A DNA stretch of 64,000 nucleotides, from positions 44,017,618 to 44,081,617 of the forward strand of contig JALGQZ010000008.1 of NCBI GenBank assembly GCA_023105745.1. Reading direction: 5' to 3'. Within the stretch, counting starts at the first letter, position 1; every line of letters begins with the position of its first letter. The DNA comes from Austropuccinia psidii (taxonomy: Eukaryota; Basidiomycota; Pucciniomycetes; Pucciniales; Sphaerophragmiaceae). This document shows positions 46,245-57,626 of this stretch, one piece after another. Below the pieces are notes generated by a model, which was not told where the DNA came from, searched no databases, and saw only the letters and a list, made by a program, of their open reading frames with translations. Made by a program: the position numbers and the translations under genes.

Positions 46245-48219
46245 TGCCATCAAGATAATAGTGTAATTTCTCAAGTGCCCATACCAAACATAAGCACTTC
46301 ATTTGGATTGCACCATATATGGCCTCTGCTGGTTTGATTTGTCTTGAGATATAACAAACTGGTCCTTCTGTAGGTTTGTCATCAATAATTTGGACTTGGT
46401 GTAGGGCTGCCCCTAATCCATCTCCACATGCATCAATGTACAATTTAAAAGGAATATTCCAGTCAGGCATGAGGAGTAATGGTGGTTCTGTAAGAGCTTT
46501 CTTTATCTTCTCATAAGCTTGAATTACCTCCTGTGTCATCTCAAATACAGTCTGTTGATCACAGATTCTATATAGTGATTTAGCTAGAATTTCAAAGTCT
46601 TTCAATTGTTTCTTATAATGACTGGCAAATCCAAGAAAAGACATCATTTCTTTTTTATTCTGGGGTATTGGCTTAAGTAGCAGTGCTGCCACTTTGTTTT
46701 TATCAATACCCAAGCTTAAACCAGAAACAACATGTCCTAATGCTTTTAGTTCTTCAAAACCAAAATTGCATTTCTTGAGTGAAATTTTCATATTCACTTC
46801 TGCAACTTTGTGAATTACTCTTGCAAGTCTTTCAAGGTGTAAAGACCATGAATCAGAACATATGATAATGTCATCAATATAAATGATAAGCCATCCTTCA
46901 GACAATTCTGTAGGAAAAATGGTATTCATCATTCTTTGATAATGGGATGGAGCATTTTTAATGCCAAATGGCATTCCAAGATACTCATAAATACCACAGT
47001 GAGTGATAATTCTAAGTAATTTCTTGGCTTTAGGTGTCAAAACATTTTGATGGAAGCCTTAAAATGCATCCATTGATGTTATATACTTGGATTAGACAAT
47101 TGAGTAAAGGTTTATTGAATTCTAGGGATTGGATACCCATCTGGAGCTGTGTAGGTATTCAATTCTCTGAAATCTCCAACCATCCTTGACTTATCATTAT
47201 GCCAGGCAATAATAACAGGTGTTGTCACTCCAAATTCTTCATTATGGCCTACTTTCCTTAGTACACCAAGTTGTATTAACTCTTGGATATGTTTCTCCAA
47301 GGCTTCTCTAGCTCTGGGACTGGATGGATAAGCTGGTCTTCCAAGTACTGGAGGTTATGGTCTCTCAATATTAAGAGTAATATCAACTTCATGTCCCCTT
47401 ATAGAACCTAATGGTTCATTATCAGAGGCAAATGCATTATTGTATGTGTATAACACATTAATAAGCTCATTCCTCATCTTTGGCAACAATGATGGATTAA
47501 TTTGTGCTTCAAAAAGTTGATCAGACATAAATTCCTTCTTATAAGTATCATTTTTAGAAGATACTATTGATATTTGTTTTTGGCATATTGGAAAAAGCAA
47601 ATTTTTGTCTTTTGTTCTCTCCAATTTTGTAATATCTGTCTTTATGGTTATTGATGTCAATACCATGAATATTCAAGTAATAATCTCCAAAAATGATATG
47701 CTGATATGTGCAATTGTCCATCACCACAATCTCAGTTTTCACTCTTATGCTTCCTGCTGGGTGTGGAACTACAAGATTAGTGTCTAATATACCCAAGGGG
47801 TACATATTGTTACTGGCACTACTAAATTGCACACCTTCTATTGGTAATAAATGGTTTCTCCATTCAGGAAGTATAACTTGGAGATAATCTTTGCCCACAC
47901 AAGTGAAAAATGCCCCTGTATCTAAATTTACTTCGGCTTCAATATCATTCATCAAAATGATATGAGACAGGATGCTCCAGCAGTATACCCTTTTCCTCTA
48001 GCAGGTTTGGGCTTACACATCCTGGCATTCTGGATATTGATCAGGTTGTAGTGATTTTCACTGTACTGTGGTAAGTGGGTATGGACTTCTGTGACTTCAA
48101 AGAAATCTGGAATGTTTTCAATGGGATAGTCGTCCACTGGTGTGTCCTCAGAGATTGCAGAATCTTTATCATATTCTTCTTTCTCTTCAGTACAATGAAG
48201 TTCTTCAATAACTTGAACT
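46240..48219 (-). pseudogene. B1 protease, RT and start of RNase H
   Basis: - strand pieces in order. 48,137-47,952 is an acidic linker and 47,955-47,554 is protease with VNLDTGAFFTCV. 47,666-47,355 is the RT lead-in. 47,300-47,112 is RT start (ELIQLGVLRKVGHNE, GDFRELNTYT, YPIPRI). 47,040-46,240 is the RT core ([31 protein letters not shown]) and RNase H ([27 protein letters not shown]). Frames shift between pieces. An extra A after the knuckle (near 48,230) separates gag from pol, whereas B2 reads straight through. A1 cuts the RNase H. Confidence 0.85.
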
Positions 48220-48923
48220 TCATTGATTTTTGTCTTTTTTGGTGCAAGTGTTGGCTAAATGTGAAGTACTTCCACATTTATGACACTTCAAGACAGTTTT
48301 TTCTGGTCTTCTGTCCTCCCTGGGAATCTTTGAAGCTATCTTGGATTCCATAGGGATTTTAGTCCAAGTTTTACCAATTTTTGTTCTGGTAATGATATCT
48401 TCTATTGCATTAATGTAGTATTCTGTTGAGCAGGGTTCTACACATCTGATTTTGATAGCATGTTCTAGTTCTCCTCCACACTTCCTCAATATTCTCATAT
48501 TAATCATAGTGACAGAAATATCTGGGTGTAAAGCGGATAATCTGTCTTTCTGCTTGAAGAACCAAGTAAGTGGCTTCTCTTTCTCTGAGTTCAAAATGGC
48601 ATTTTCAAAAGCATTTTCCATTTTAAACCTCCAATAATTGTTGGCCCATTTGGTAATGATTTCAGACTTCCACCAAGACCAATCATGTTTCCCATGATTC
48701 ATTCTGATCTTTTAATACCGCTTCTTTTCAGTTCTGGTAAACAGAGAATGTAATTTTCCCACTATAATTTCATCAGGTATATGAAAGTCTTCTTGCAACA
48801 TATCAATGTTACTGATGAACTCAATATGGTTGTATTTTCCTTCACCAGATAATGTTGGCCATTCTTCCAATTTGGGAATATCTTTTGCAGAGATAACATT
48901 TTCTCCTAAGAAGGGGGTCAAAC
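48220..48923 (-). pseudogene. B1 gag, capsid C-terminus and zinc knuckle
   Basis: 48,921-48,712 reads EEWPTLSGEGKYNHIEF. 48,702-48,220 reads HDWSWWKSEIITKW, GGELEHAIKIRC and the intact CX2CX4HX4C knuckle CHKCGSTSHLANTC. The frame shifts at 48,705-48,712. A2 was inserted at 48,923/57,622. Confidence 0.8.
48919..48923. repeat. A2 target-site duplication, left
   Basis: CAAAC, identical to 57,622-57,626. Confidence 0.9.
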
Positions 48924-48987
48924 TGTCAGGGTGAGTCTATATAGTAGCTATAAAATGTAAATACAAGCTAGTATTATAACTGTGACA
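48924..48987 (+). repeat. inverted 64-bp LTR tip at the A2 left end
   Basis: TGTCAGGGTGAG...ACTGTGACA. This is the reverse complement of 57,558-57,621 with one mismatch. The unit is itself bounded by TGTCA/TGACA, so an in-place flip leaves LTR-like ends. Confidence 0.92.
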
Positions 48988-49006
48988 TTTTGGGGGCCTG
49001 GCCATG
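48988..49006 (+). promoter_or_regulatory. A2 primer-binding site
   Basis: TTTTGGGGGCCTGGCCATG, intact despite the missing LTR. Confidence 0.7.
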
Positions 49007-49091
49007 GTTTTTTAACCTTATTGGACGTGTTTTGAACTGAATTAGGCGTAAAATTCAGCTATTTACAAGGTATTTTACTAAAAGTGAGTAA

Positions 49092-49857
49092 AATTTCTAA
49101 TTTATTTTATATTATTATCATTTTTTTTAGCATCATATATTATATATACAAATTTTTTTCCTCCAAAAATATATATTACAAAATATTTTTGTTGAGAGTA
49201 GGAGTACAAATCCTCCTTTTTATTATATTGCAATAATTTCCACAAAATTTAATAATAATACAACAGTATTATTCAAATTTCGATATAAATAATAATATAC
49301 AAACAGTATATTATTTATTTTACTATTATTTTTCACCAAAGTGCGTGAAAATTAATATAGAAACATTTATTAATAAATAATTAATAAATATTAAATAATA
49401 AAATAATTTTTTATTATTTATAAGGAATATTTTAATTAAATATTTCCTTTAAAACAAGATATCACTCAAATTGACGTGAAAACTTGTAATTAATTGATAT
49501 TTGAATCAAATATCAAGTGTTATAATAAATATTATTTATAATATTTATAATAAATATTATTTATAATATTTATAATAACAAATCAAATTTATTATAATTT
49601 AATAAATTTGACGTGTTTATATAAAAACACAATAATATCCAAGTGAATCATTCAGAAAACACTTGGATATTACAGTTTTCATTTATAAAACATAAGTGAA
49701 AAACTCAAAAACTGTTATTTTTCAATAAAAACACATAAAAATAATAAAAAAACATAAAATACTTAAAAATTTCGAAAAATAACAGTAGAATTGAATATAA
49801 TCATTTTGTTTTATCATAAAATACTGATATACAATCTGAAATATCTTTTCTGAATAG
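49092..49857 (+). other. A2 leader intron(s), very AT-rich
   Basis: The donor CTAAAA|GTGAGT lies at about 49,083. The near acceptor TTTTTTTTAG lies near 49,130. The far acceptor, TTCTGAATAG, ends at 49,857, with a TACTGAT branch-like site before it. TGGAAAAAG follows. There is no ORF. Joining the donor to the far acceptor forms AAAATGG. Confidence 0.45.
49523..49572 (+). repeat. two perfect 25-bp tandem copies
   Basis: The AT-only unit TAATAAATATTATTT... is repeated exactly twice inside the A2 leader. It is low-complexity, probably replication slippage. Confidence 0.8.
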
Positions 49858-50945
49858 TGGAAAAAGACTACATTCCATTAGAAACCCAGTCACAAGGAAA
49901 TCCATCTGTGACAGCCTCAGAAGACAGAGAGGTGCTGCCAAAAACCAAGGGCAAGCAGAAAAGACACAGTGAAGTGACAATCAACTCAAAAGATTGGACA
50001 CCAATAGCCATGCCAAGGGCCAAAAAACCCAGAAAAGCTCCAACAAAACCAGTTGGATCACCAAAACAAATTGAGAAACAGAAAATCACTGTTATCAACC
50101 CAGTTGTAAACTCTAAAGGCAAATTGCCAAAGAGTATAGATCATAAATTTGTACAAGGGCCTGCTAAAGGTAAATAAACCTTGAAAAATACAACATTTTT
50201 TATTGTCTGTCATTTTTTAACATTGTTAACATGACACCTCCACTTCTTAGAGATTTTGGATTCCCAAGAAATCAACCAGAACACTGGCCAAGAAGACACA
50301 GAGGAAGAAGAACTGGAGCAAATGACCAGCAAAGGACTTACCATCAGGAAACTCCTACCCAAGGTCTTATTCCAAATCAAATTCAACCCAGAAGTCCAAC
50401 CAGGAGATTGGACAGATGCAGAACAGGTCCTCCAAATACACAAACTCCTGAGAGACCTCTTCACATGGAGCATGGACAACAAAATGTTCACTATGGCAGC
50501 ATCATGGGCAGAAGTGGGGATAACAACCCAGAAGATCTGTCTCAAGCAAATGGCTTGGATGGAACTTATGACATAAATGCAAGGTTGGAATCCCAACAAG
50601 AATTTCAAACTATTAGAAGAAAGAGAAACCAGAATCAAAGAGAACCAGGCAGCCATACAAGCCATAGAGAGATCTTGGCACAAGGAAGAGCCCAGTCAGA
50701 TTCAGGTACCCCCAGAAATGGAAGGAAAAGTCCCATCTTCCCCACAACAATCCAGCAGTTCCAGGCCCTACAAGCCAAAGGAAACTTCATCCAAGGCTCC
50801 CCAACCCTTCCAGGTAGTTTCCAACAGGAGAAAAGGAGCCCAAGGGAAAAACAAAACTTCTTTCAACCAGAGGAAGAAGGAAGCAGACCCATTGATGAAA
50901 AAGCTGATGGACTTAGTCCAAGAAGTACACAAAAGCAAGAAATAG
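49858..50945 (+). pseudogene. A2 ORFx (one stop)
   Basis: Exon 49,858-50,169 (312 nt, phase 1 as in A1), intron 50,170-50,250 (81 nt, AAAG|GTAAAT...CTTAG|AG) and exon 50,251-50,945. The join is in frame with ORFx. The core matches A1 closely (EQVLQIHKLLRDLF, WSMDNKMF, QKICLK) and the C-terminus is again basic, ending VHKSKK. TAA at 50,574-50,576 interrupts it after ELMT. The inferred length is 335 codons, close to the 333 of A1. The conserved phase, intron position and length are the main evidence that ORFx is real. Confidence 0.6.
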
Positions 50946-52183
50946 TTGTACCTACAAATAGTTTTGATAGTTCTGACTCAATAAACCCAGAATTAATAAC
51001 TGAAACTACAATCCACACTCATGAGTGTGAAAACAAATTCACATGGACCAAATTGGCCCAATTCATGGATTGGACACATGAAACCTCAGGAAAAGTGAGG
51101 ACAGAAGTGGAAACATTGAAAGAAGAAAATGCTTTCCAAGCAACAGTCATAAAAGACTTAAATACAAATCTGGCCAAAATTTGGACAGAATTTGAACAAA
51201 CTAACAGACAGTTGAATTCAATTCTAGAAGAACAACAAACTGTGAGGAGGGATCTGAGGAGTATCCAGCAGAAACAGGATAACTTTGACAAAGAAATTGA
51301 TTACCTCTATGACAGGGAAGACAATCAATACCCTCCAACACAAGGTCAACCTACTACCTCTACAAAATTGAAAGAAGAGGATAAAGACTATGACCAGGAA
51401 CCTGAATATCAGATTCCAAAGTTAAGATCAGAGTCAGTGTATCCAGATGGGGAAAATCTCAACTATTCAGAGAAACAGGCACTAAAACAGTTACCAGAAG
51501 TAACAAACTGGCCAAAGCTCTCAGGAATTGGGGAATATGACCATATGGAGATCATTGACTATATTGATGGACTCTTTGTTGATGTCCCAAAGATACCAGA
51601 CTACTGGATCACAACAAGACTTAACACAGCATTCAGAGGCCATGCAAACATATGGTATACTGAGATGAAAGAAATACATGGCAGGAAAAGCTGGCCATGG
51701 TGGAGGAACCAGATTATACAAAAGTATAGCAATGGTAGTTGGATCTGGCAAAAGACCATGTCCTTTGAGCGTGATAGATACTCCACAGAAAAAGACCCTT
51801 ATGAATGGTGCCTCAAACAAACAAAGAGGCTAAAAGCTATTGATCCCAATATGACAATAGAAATGAGGAACCATAAACTCCTAACAAAATTGCCAGGAGA
51901 TCTAGAACATGCAGTCAAATGCAGATGCAACAACATCAGCAGCATTGATGACATATCAAATGTCATACAAGATGTGAGAAAAAAAACCTCCATAGGAAGG
52001 TACACATCCTATAAACCAAACTTCAAAGACAAGAGGTCTGAAGTTAAAGAGACAAACAAAGAAAAAGGGAAAGAAACCCCAAAAAAGAAATATGTGTGTG
52101 ACAACTGTGGATCACCAGACCACTATGCCAACAATTGCACAAAACCGAAAAAGAAAATATATGCAATTGATGAAGAATCATAA
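50231..52183 (+). CDS. A2 Gag (650 aa)
   Basis: Start MTPPLLRDFG at the ATG 20 nt before the intron acceptor. A basic/Gln-rich N-terminus is followed by a coiled-coil-like segment at about 270-370 (EVETLKEENAFQATVIKDL), a capsid-like region (GIGEYDHMEIIDYIDGLF, YTEMKEIHGRKSWPWW) and a zinc knuckle CDNCGSPDHYANNC near 622-636. It is fully open, and ends in TAA at 52,181-52,183. The next in-frame ATG at 52,220 starts pol. Confidence 0.88.
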   Translation: MTPPLLRDFGFPRNQPEHWPRRHRGRRTGANDQQRTYHQETPTQGLIPNQIQPRSPTRRLDRCRTGPPNTQTPERPLHMEHGQQNVHYGSIMGRSGDNNPEDLSQANGLDGTYDINARLESQQEFQTIRRKRNQNQREPGSHTSHREILAQGRAQSDSGTPRNGRKSPIFPTTIQQFQALQAKGNFIQGSPTLPGSFQQEKRSPREKQNFFQPEEEGSRPIDEKADGLSPRSTQKQEIVVPTNSFDSSDSINPELITETTIHTHECENKFTWTKLAQFMDWTHETSGKVRTEVETLKEENAFQATVIKDLNTNLAKIWTEFEQTNRQLNSILEEQQTVRRDLRSIQQKQDNFDKEIDYLYDREDNQYPPTQGQPTTSTKLKEEDKDYDQEPEYQIPKLRSESVYPDGENLNYSEKQALKQLPEVTNWPKLSGIGEYDHMEIIDYIDGLFVDVPKIPDYWITTRLNTAFRGHANIWYTEMKEIHGRKSWPWWRNQIIQKYSNGSWIWQKTMSFERDRYSTEKDPYEWCLKQTKRLKAIDPNMTIEMRNHKLLTKLPGDLEHAVKCRCNNISSIDDISNVIQDVRKKTSIGRYTSYKPNFKDKRSEVKETNKEKGKETPKKKYVCDNCGSPDHYANNCTKPKKKIYAIDEES

Positions 52184-53185
52184 GAAGAACAAACAGGTGA
52201 AAAATCTGATTCTGACAGCATGGGAAATGGTATGAGAGCAGAATCACAAAGTGAACCTGATACCATAGAAGAATACATAGTGGAATGCAATGAAGAAAGT
52301 TCACTTGACATACAAGACATTGAATTGGATTCAGGAATACCACAAATAACAACAGACAAAGAGCTCTGTAAGCACACACAGAATGCACAAACATTCCTGG
52401 TAACCCCAAATAGAGGGATGGGATTCATTCATGGAACACCTACAAAATTGTCAGTTTATATTGAGAACTGTAAACACCCAATGATCATTGACACAGGAGC
52501 AAGTTGCTCCATAGTGGCAAAAGAATACTTGAAACAACACTTCCCCAAATGGGAAGAAGATATAATCCCAACAAAAGCTAGAAACTTTAAAAGTGCATCA
52601 GGCAAAATGCACTCACTGGGGACAATAATCAAAGAGATAATTATCCCACACCAAAAAGGAAATATCAGACTGGAACCTGAATTTGTAGTTCTAGAGAATG
52701 CACATGTACAAGGATTCTTACTAGGTACAGAGTACCAAAGAATGTATGGTATGGACATTTGCAATAGTAAAAAAAGATATCTTACCATAGGTACAAACAA
52801 AGACAAAAAATTTTCCTTTGACATAAATTATGTAAAAAATGATAACACCTTGAAAGAACTAGTGGAAGAATTCAAAGAAGCCCAATATGGCACTCAACTC
52901 ACCAGTAAAATGAAACTCAACTTACTGAAAGTATTGAGAAAGCATAGAGGAGCTTTTGCAATAGGAGATGAACCACTAGGAAAAATCAAAGGACATGATA
53001 TAGAATTATATCTGGATGTAGAAAGACCATATCCACCTATGCTTAGGAGACCACCATACCCAGCCAGCATGGAAACTAGGAAAGAAATTGAGAAACATAT
53101 CAATGAACTCCTAGAAATGGGGGTCATAAGGAAAATAGGACATAATGAGATAGTAGAGGTCACTACACCAGTCCTTATAACTTAG
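52184..53185 (+). pseudogene. A2 Pol part 1: protease and RT start
   Basis: Same frame as gag. An acidic linker is followed by protease MIIDTGASCSIV (DTGA), the lead-in, and RT up to VTTPVLIT. TAG at 53,183-53,185 stands where A1 has TGG. Confidence 0.85.
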
Positions 53186-53629
53186 CATGATGGTAAATCC
53201 AGACTATGTGGTGACTTCAGGGATTTGAATAATTACACCAAAGCAGATAGGTACCCCATCCCAAGGATACCACATGCACTAGATAAACTAGCAAAAGCCA
53301 AGTTCATTACAAAAATGGATTGGATGAAAGGCTTTCACCAGAATGGGGTGAAACCAGATTCCATCAAATTGCTAATAATTATATGCCATATGGGCATATA
53401 TGAATATACTAGAATGCCATTTGGCATTAAGAATGCACCAGCCCATTTTCAGAGGATGATGGATACCATATTTCAAGATGAAATAATGGAAGGGTGGATG
53501 GTAGTGTACATTGATGATATCATAATATACTCAGAAACATGGGAAGACCATGTGAAGAAAATTGATAAAATATTGGGAAAATGCACACCAATCAACATGA
53601 AGATATCTCTTAAAAAATGTAACTTTTGA
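53186..53629 (+). pseudogene. A2 Pol part 2: RT core
   Basis: The same frame continues: [36 protein letters not shown], then NF followed by TGA at 53,627-53,629, where A1 has a glycine codon. Confidence 0.85.
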
Positions 53630-54835
53630 CAGCAGGAACTGCTAGCCCTAGGACACAAAGTTTCAGGTTTGAGCCTAGCTATAGACCAAAATAAAGTTGC
53701 TGCAGTACTGAAGAAACCAGTACCAAAGAACATCAAGGAAATGCAATCTTTTTTGGGCTTTGCTAGCTACTACAGAAGCCACATAAAAAACTTTGCACAC
53801 ATCACTAGTAGCCTATACAAACTGTGCTCAAAAGATGTAGTCTTTGAAATTACCAAGGAAAGAAGAGATGCATTTGAAAAGATCAAATATGAACTGACCA
53901 ATGCCCCTGTCCTAATGATGCCTGATTTTGAACTACCATTCAAACTATATATAGATGCAGCATGTAGCCAAGGACTAGGAGCAGCACTACACCAGAGGCA
54001 ACTAATGGATGGAATACCCAAAGAAGGAGTAATTTGCTATATATCAAGACAACTGAAAGACTCAGAAGCCAGATATGGAGCTACTCAGACAGAATGTCTA
54101 TGCTTGGTATGGGCATTAGAAAAACTGCATTACTACTTAGAAGGAGCAGTATTTGAAGTTTTTACTGACTGCACAGCCCTCAAATCACTGTTGAACATGA
54201 AGACAACAAACAGACACATGCTTAGGTGGCAAATAGCCATACAAGAATACAGAGGGAATATGACTATCATCTATAAAGAAGGGAAAAGTCATACTAATGC
54301 AGATGGTCTCAGCAGGTGGCCACTGAAGAATGACCAAGAGAATCCAGCATATGACCCAGAAAATGAGACCAAAATACCTATACAATGCATGGAGATAGAT
54401 AGGAGAAAGAACTTCAAACTATCAAGCTGGGCATTAGGGAATGACCCATCAGACCCAGCACAGAGCTATGGGGAGAGTAAAGAGATACCCATACTGGGAA
54501 TCAGCTCCTCTAATCTGAATACAGAATTCTTTAGCATAGTACAATCAGCATACAATAAACACAAACAGTGTAGTATATTGATACAACTATTAAAACAAAA
54601 GTACAGGAGTCCTGAGCTAGAGAGCCAATTGGAAGAGCCATGGCTCAAAAACTTCAAAGAAAATAGATTTTTTCTGATAGATGATCTACTGTACCATAGG
54701 GAAAAACACACAAGTGCCCTGGTAATAATAAATAGAGAACATATTTCCCTGATACTACAGGAATGCCATGACTGCCCATACATGGGACATATGAGTGAAG
54801 AAAGAACTAAAGAAAGAGTCTTTAGCACAGCTTGA
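53630..54835 (+). pseudogene. A2 Pol part 3: RNase H and integrase zinc start
   Basis: Same frame: [38 protein letters not shown], the spacer and [15 protein letters not shown], ending at TGA 54,833-54,835 where a Trp codon stands in A1. Confidence 0.85.
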
Positions 54836-56092
54836 TGGCCAAAGTGGGAACAAGACTTGAGTGAATACATCAACACTTGTACCAGATGCCAAAAAGCCAA
54901 CAGAAGTCATGGCAAAAGATATGGATTACTCCAGAGTATAGAGGAGCCCAAACACCCCTGGGAAATAATAAACATGGATTGGGTAACAGGCCTGGTCCCT
55001 GGAGGGAAAGACAGCTTTAATGCATGCCTAGTAGTAGTAGACAGGTACAGCAAGAGTGTCAGATGTCTCCCCTGTCACAAAGAGGACACAGCAATGGACA
55101 CAGCCATATTGTTCTGGAACAATGTGATAGCTAACTGTGGAGTTCCAAGAATTATAATTAGTGACAGAGACCCTAAATTCACATCAGAATTTTGGACTAA
55201 TCTATATGAGATGCTGGGAACCAAACTAGCATTCTCCACAGCTTACCATCCACAAACAGATGGTCTAGCAGAAAGAATGATCCAAACATTAGAAGACATC
55301 ATTAGAAGGCTTTGTGCATATGGCATGGAATATAAAGACAATGAGGGATATACCCATGACTGGGTAACCCTCCTACCAGCTGTACAATTGGCATACAACA
55401 CAAGCATACACTCAGTGACAGGAAAAACCCCTGCCACATTAGAGAAAGGATGGAACCCACTACTTCCAGTAGACTACTTGAAGAAGAACCTCCTCTCAGT
55501 ACACCCCACAGCTAAGGACTTCTACACAATGTGGAAGACTACCTGTGAAAAAGCAGAGAAATGTGTGGCTGAAGCCAAATTATATAGCAAACAGAGATAT
55601 GATAAAAGTCACCAAGAACCTGATTTCAAAGAAGGAGACCAAGTTCTAATCTCAACTCTTAACTTCAACAACCTAAGAGGACCCAAGAAGATGAGAGACT
55701 CATTCATAGGACCATTCACCATTATTAAATTAATAGGAAAGAATGCAGTAGAAGTCAACCTGACCAAAGAGTTCTCTAGGAAACACCCAGTTTTCCCTGT
55801 GAGCCTGGTCAAACCTTATCACCAGACAGATGAGGAGAAATTCCCTGACAGAAAGAAGACAGTCACCCATGAAATATTGGTAGAGGAAGATGACTCACCT
55901 GGACTAGTGAAAAAGATCATTAAAGCCAGGAAAATAAGAATTAATAGGAAAGACAACAGGCAATATCTGGTTAGATTTAAGAATCAACCAGCAGATAAAG
56001 ATAAATGGTTAACTGAGAAAGAAATCCCAGATGGACAAATACACCTCAGAAGATTCAGAGCCTCCAGGAGGGCTGAAGAGTCTCATCAATGA
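54836..56092 (+). CDS. A2 Pol part 4: integrase core and chromodomain-like tail
   Basis: Open from just after the stop to the natural end at 56,090-56,092. It contains CTRCQ (last half of HHCC), [23 protein letters not shown] (DX35E), VSLVKPY and the tail [22 protein letters not shown]. The tail removed from A1 is complete here. With only three in-frame stops and no shift, the pol frame is otherwise whole. Confidence 0.85.
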   Translation, partial: WPKWEQDLSEYINTCTRCQKANRSHGKRYGLLQSIEEPKHPWEIINMDWVTGLVPGGKDSFNACLVVVDRYSKSVRCLPCHKEDTAMDTAILFWNNVIANCGVPRIIISDRDPKFTSEFWTNLYEMLGTKLAFSTAYHPQTDGLAERMIQTLEDIIRRLCAYGMEYKDNEGYTHDWVTLLPAVQLAYNTSIHSVTGKTPATLEKGWNPLLPVDYLKKNLLSVHPTAKDFYTMWKTTCEKAEKCVAEAKLYSKQRYDKSHQEPDFKEGDQVLISTLNFNNLRGPKKMRDSFIGPFTIIKLIGKNAVEVNLTKEFSRKHPVFPVSLVKPYHQTDEEKFPDRKKTVTHEILVEEDDSPGLVKKIIKARKIRINRKDNRQYLVRFKNQPADKDKWLTEKEIPDGQIHLRRFRASRRAEESHQ

Positions 56093-56105
56093 TGAGCCTT
56101 CTTTT

Positions 56106-56116
56106 GAGGGAGGGTA
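56106..56116 (+). promoter_or_regulatory. A2 polypurine tract
   Basis: GAGGGAGGGTA before the 3' LTR. Confidence 0.75.
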
Positions 56117-57621
56117 TGTCAGCCTGTGACTCAAAACAGAGCACTAGCATTACATCCAACATACCATAAATAATGGTATGACAAGTATTGAGCAAACATA
56201 GTCAATACAGGTAATAAATAAGAGAAAACAATCCTCTTAAATTAAACACCAACCTTATCCAAACAGAATAAGGAAACCTAGAGGAGAATAAACAGGTCAA
56301 AACCCTTATTTTCACCTCTCATCTAACTTATGAATATTTAAGTTATTATATACCAAAATGGTATTTTTCTCAAAGCTCACATAGAAAGCTACACAATGAT
56401 ATCATCCATGTTGTTGTAACACCACTACAACTGGAGATACCATATGACCTTTATTTCAAAACCAAGACCCCCCTGAAAGTCAAGGAGGGCTTGTACAAAA
56501 CTGTACAAAAGTATAACCAAATTAAAGATATAAACAAGAGCTTTAATTTGAGATACATTAGACCTCTGTATCTCTTAAATTGACTGAGGGATCTTGGTTC
56601 AAAGGTTTAACAACCAAAAATACAGATATTCTGAAAACAAGAAAGTAAACAAACCCCTGTATCTTTGGCATACACTCATACAACTGTACAGTGTAATATA
56701 CCAAACTATAGAGCTAATCAAGCCCTACAAAACTGTATCATCAGAATACAGATATCTTCCAAATTGAAGAAGATATCTGGCATGGAAGTTTTTGAAGCCT
56801 CATACTGATGTACAAAAATACATCCAAAAACTTAAAACCCTTATAAGTTTTGCTATTTGAAAGAAGGGTAAACATGAAGAATACCAAATTGAAGAGCTCA
56901 CTAAGCTCTTCAATTCTGTGCTCTTGGATTCTTGATATCTCAAAAACTGACTAAGATATCTTGGTTGGAAGTATTTTGACCAATACTGGCCTGTACCAAA
57001 CCTGTACCAACCAGTACTGTCTTGATACTCAAAATAATGGTTGTTCAAAGCTTAAACCCGCCCAGAATGACTAGTATTGATCATACAGACACCAGAACAA
57101 CGTCATCCAAGTGCTGACGTGGCAGGTGAAAAGTTTTTTCACCCTGTATTGATCCAGAATGATCATTTGTGGTTCCAAAACCACAATTCTGCCTCTACTG
57201 ACGTTAGAATTGAGGATCCAGAACCACAGACTGACCATTGGAGTGAAAATTTTCACTCCTCCGACGTGTGAAGAGTTAACAACTCTTGACAGTCTTGAAA
57301 GATATAAAAAGAAGGGTTTTTTCCTTCAAAAACCCATCATCTTATCTTACTTTACCTATATTCTTACGTGACAAGACTGTTATCCATCAGTAGTGTCCTT
57401 ATAATTATTAAAGATATAATTAGAATATAATTATTGTAGTGTTTCTTCACCGTCAAAGATATTAGAGCATTGCAACCCAGGTTCTCAATAGACTCATCAC
57501 CACTGTTACCACGTAGCAGTAGGACCTGAAGATTTAATTGATTATTTGTTTTTGACGTGTCACAGTCATAATACTAGCTTGTATTTACATTTTATAGCTA
57601 CTATATAGACTCACCCTGACA
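56117..57621 (+). repeat. A2 3' LTR (1,505 bp)
   Basis: TGTCAGCCTGTGACTC...CACCCTGACA. It aligns with the other A LTRs but is clearly diverged. The TGTGGTT/AACCACA hairpin near 57,170 is conserved. Confidence 0.9.
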
Positions 57622-57626
57622 CAAAC
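57622..57626. repeat. A2 target-site duplication, right
   Basis: CAAAC. Confidence 0.9.

Larger units (their letters stand above)
48924..57621 (+). mobile_element. A2: A-family element with no 5' LTR and U5-like tips at both ends
   Basis: It has a perfect CAAAC duplication on both sides. The right end is a full LTR. The left end is only 64 bp, the reverse complement of the last 64 bp of that LTR (63 of 64 identical), followed at once by the primer site. The internal region is complete, with gag open and pol carrying three stops. It is inserted in B1 gag. It is a more distant subfamily than A0/A1, with a 1,505-bp LTR. Confidence 0.92.

Noticed and set aside
48215..48245. Gag-pol frameshift signal in B1
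   Set aside because: B1 has one extra A in an A run compared with B2, which is in frame. This looks like ordinary decay.
49523..49572. Tandem AT repeat as a CRISPR-like or satellite array
   Set aside because: Only two adjacent copies, no spacers, and AT-only sequence.
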